Of a DNA stretch of 7,275 bases, positions 6,761-7,275 are shown piece by piece (the stretch's first letter is position 1; each line of letters begins with the position of its first letter). Where the stretch lies: NCBI GenBank assembly GCA_035686605.1, contig DASRZI010000066.1, positions 1-7,275 on the forward strand. Direction: 5' to 3'. The position numbers were made by a program, and so were the translations under genes. The notes under the pieces are model-generated. The model did no database searches, was not told the DNA's origin, and worked only from the letters and a program-made list of their open reading frames with translations. This DNA comes from UBA11865 sp035686605 (GTDB lineage: Bacteria; Chloroflexota; Anaerolineae; Promineifilales; Promineifilaceae).

Positions 6761-6766
6761 ACCTCC
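6761..6766 (-). promoter_or_regulatory. Shine-Dalgarno sequence fixing the TTG start of rpsD
   Basis: GGAGGT on the minus strand lies five bases before TTG at 6755-6753, matching the anti-Shine-Dalgarno core. Together with the conserved MARY N-terminus it settles the non-ATG start. Confidence 0.85.
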
Positions 6767-6779
6767 AATTCCTTTCGAT

Positions 6780-6826
6780 GTGCGCGAGGTTTACGGGCTT
6801 GGCGACCTTTCATCCCTCAATCGCAC
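6780..6826 (-). promoter_or_regulatory. Possible mRNA hairpin in the leader of rpsD
   Basis: In the rpsK-rpsD gap the minus-strand transcript can pair GTGCG (6826-6822) with CGCAC (6784-6780) and GAGG (6818-6815) with CCTC (6789-6786), leaving a 3-by-1 internal loop and a 25-base apical loop. It ends 13 bases before the rpsD ribosome site. There is no T-run, so it is not a terminator. A role in S4 autoregulation or mRNA processing is a guess; chance pairing is not excluded. Confidence 0.35.
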
Positions 6827-6854
6827 TCACACAAACTTAATAGATTATTATTAA

Positions 6855-7244
6855 CTAAACACGTCGCTTCTTAGGAGGACGGCATCCATTATGGGGTACT
6901 GACGTCACGTCACTAATCTTACGAACCTGAACCCCAAGCCCCTGAAGCGCCCTAATCGCAGCTTCTCGCCCAGGTCCTGGACCTTTGACGATGATTTCCG
7001 CTTCCTGCAGGCCATTGTCGATTGCGGTCCTCACCGCATTCTGACTGGCCAAACGAGCAGCATAAGGTGTGCTCTTTCGAGAACCTTTAAATCCTGTGCT
7101 GCCGCCGCTCGCCCATGAGATAGTGTTACCATCCAAATCGGTAACTGTTACGATCGTATTGTTGAACGTAGCGTAGACGTGCACAATTCCGCTCGGTATA
7201 TTTTTCTTTGTTCTGCGTGAACCTGATTGTCTTCTTGAGCCCAT
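6855..7244 (-). CDS. rpsK: Small-subunit ribosomal protein uS11
   Basis: S11 sits on the 30S platform by the E site and contacts 16S rRNA near the mRNA exit. The 129 residues carry NIPSGIVHVYATFNNTIVTV (15-34), GNTISWASGGSTGFKGSRKS (39-58), VKGPGPGREAAIRALQ (86-101) and the terminal signature SDVTSVPHNGCRPPKKRRV. The HNGC asparagine corresponds to the residue found as isoaspartate in E. coli S11. Length and motifs are ordinary. The ATG has GGGAG five bases upstream (7254-7250). By conserved order the upstream gene should be rpsM; only 31 bases remain before the window edge and they do not allow a call. Confidence 0.98.
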   Translation of the reverse strand: MGSRRQSGSRRTKKNIPSGIVHVYATFNNTIVTVTDLDGNTISWASGGSTGFKGSRKSTPYAARLASQNAVRTAIDNGLQEAEIIVKGPGPGREAAIRALQGLGVQVRKISDVTSVPHNGCRPPKKRRV

Positions 7245-7275
7245 TATCTCTCCCGTTTACAGTTCTAATATCCTA

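Noticed and set aside
6706..6813. A 35-codon minus-strand ORF beginning at ATG 6813 in the rpsK-rpsD gap and overlapping the rpsD start, encoding a basic peptide.
   Set aside because: It has no properly spaced ribosome site, contains the rpsD Shine-Dalgarno and runs out of frame into rpsD. I recognise no ribosomal protein in it.
6837..6854. An AT-only inverted repeat, TTAATA and TATTAA, just after rpsK.
   Set aside because: Six A/T pairs form too weak a stem to claim a function, and the sequence is simple enough to arise by chance.
1..7275. Search by eye for CRISPR arrays, tRNA genes, insertion sequences, toxin-antitoxin or defence genes.
   Set aside because: None found; the window is almost fully occupied by housekeeping genes.

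Overview
This window is a compact, single-strand block of bacterial housekeeping genes: every gene I can support reads on the minus strand, so the transcriptional order runs from the right edge to the left. It has the look of a bacterial chromosome with moderate GC and short intergenic gaps. The protein sequences (zinc-knuckle S4, S9 ending in a KKPGLKRARKAP-type tail, a YabN-like methylase-MazG fusion) and the gene order suggest a Chloroflexota-like or other deep-branching Gram-positive-type bacterium. That assignment is an inference and was not tested by any search.

Right block, about 2750-7275: the distal part of the alpha ribosomal operon followed by the L13/S9 pair. The order is rpsK (uS11), rpsD (uS4), rpoA (RNA polymerase alpha), rplQ (bL17), truA (tRNA pseudouridine synthase), rplM (uL13) and rpsI (uS9). 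Spacing tightens along the operon: 99, 84, 49, 75, 3 and 0 bases. The two largest gaps (rpsK-rpsD and rpsD-rpoA) are where leader structures could sit, and the first holds a plausible long-range hairpin. The block closes with a clear intrinsic terminator (9-bp GC-rich stem plus T-run) at about 2748-2779. The genes join ribosome assembly, transcription and tRNA modification in one growth-linked unit. The upstream gene, probably rpsM by conserved order, lies outside the window.

Left block, 1-2655: a second, three-gene unit beginning just past the terminator with its own candidate promoter. It holds a tetrapyrrole-methylase/MazG nucleotide pyrophosphohydrolase fusion, then a two-pass membrane protein with an exported Ser/Thr/Pro-rich stalk and an SH3-like domain, then trmB (tRNA guanine-N7 methyltransferase), cut by the left edge. 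The gaps are 14 and 12 bases, so they are probably co-transcribed.

Four of the ten genes (rpsD, rpoA, the SH3 membrane protein, trmB) appear to start at TTG. For rpsD and rpoA strong Shine-Dalgarno sequences make this convincing. No mobile element, CRISPR array, RNA gene or defence system is visible. I do not see a novel biological system here; the least ordinary items are the SH3 membrane protein wedged between mazG and trmB, and the possible rpsD leader hairpin.
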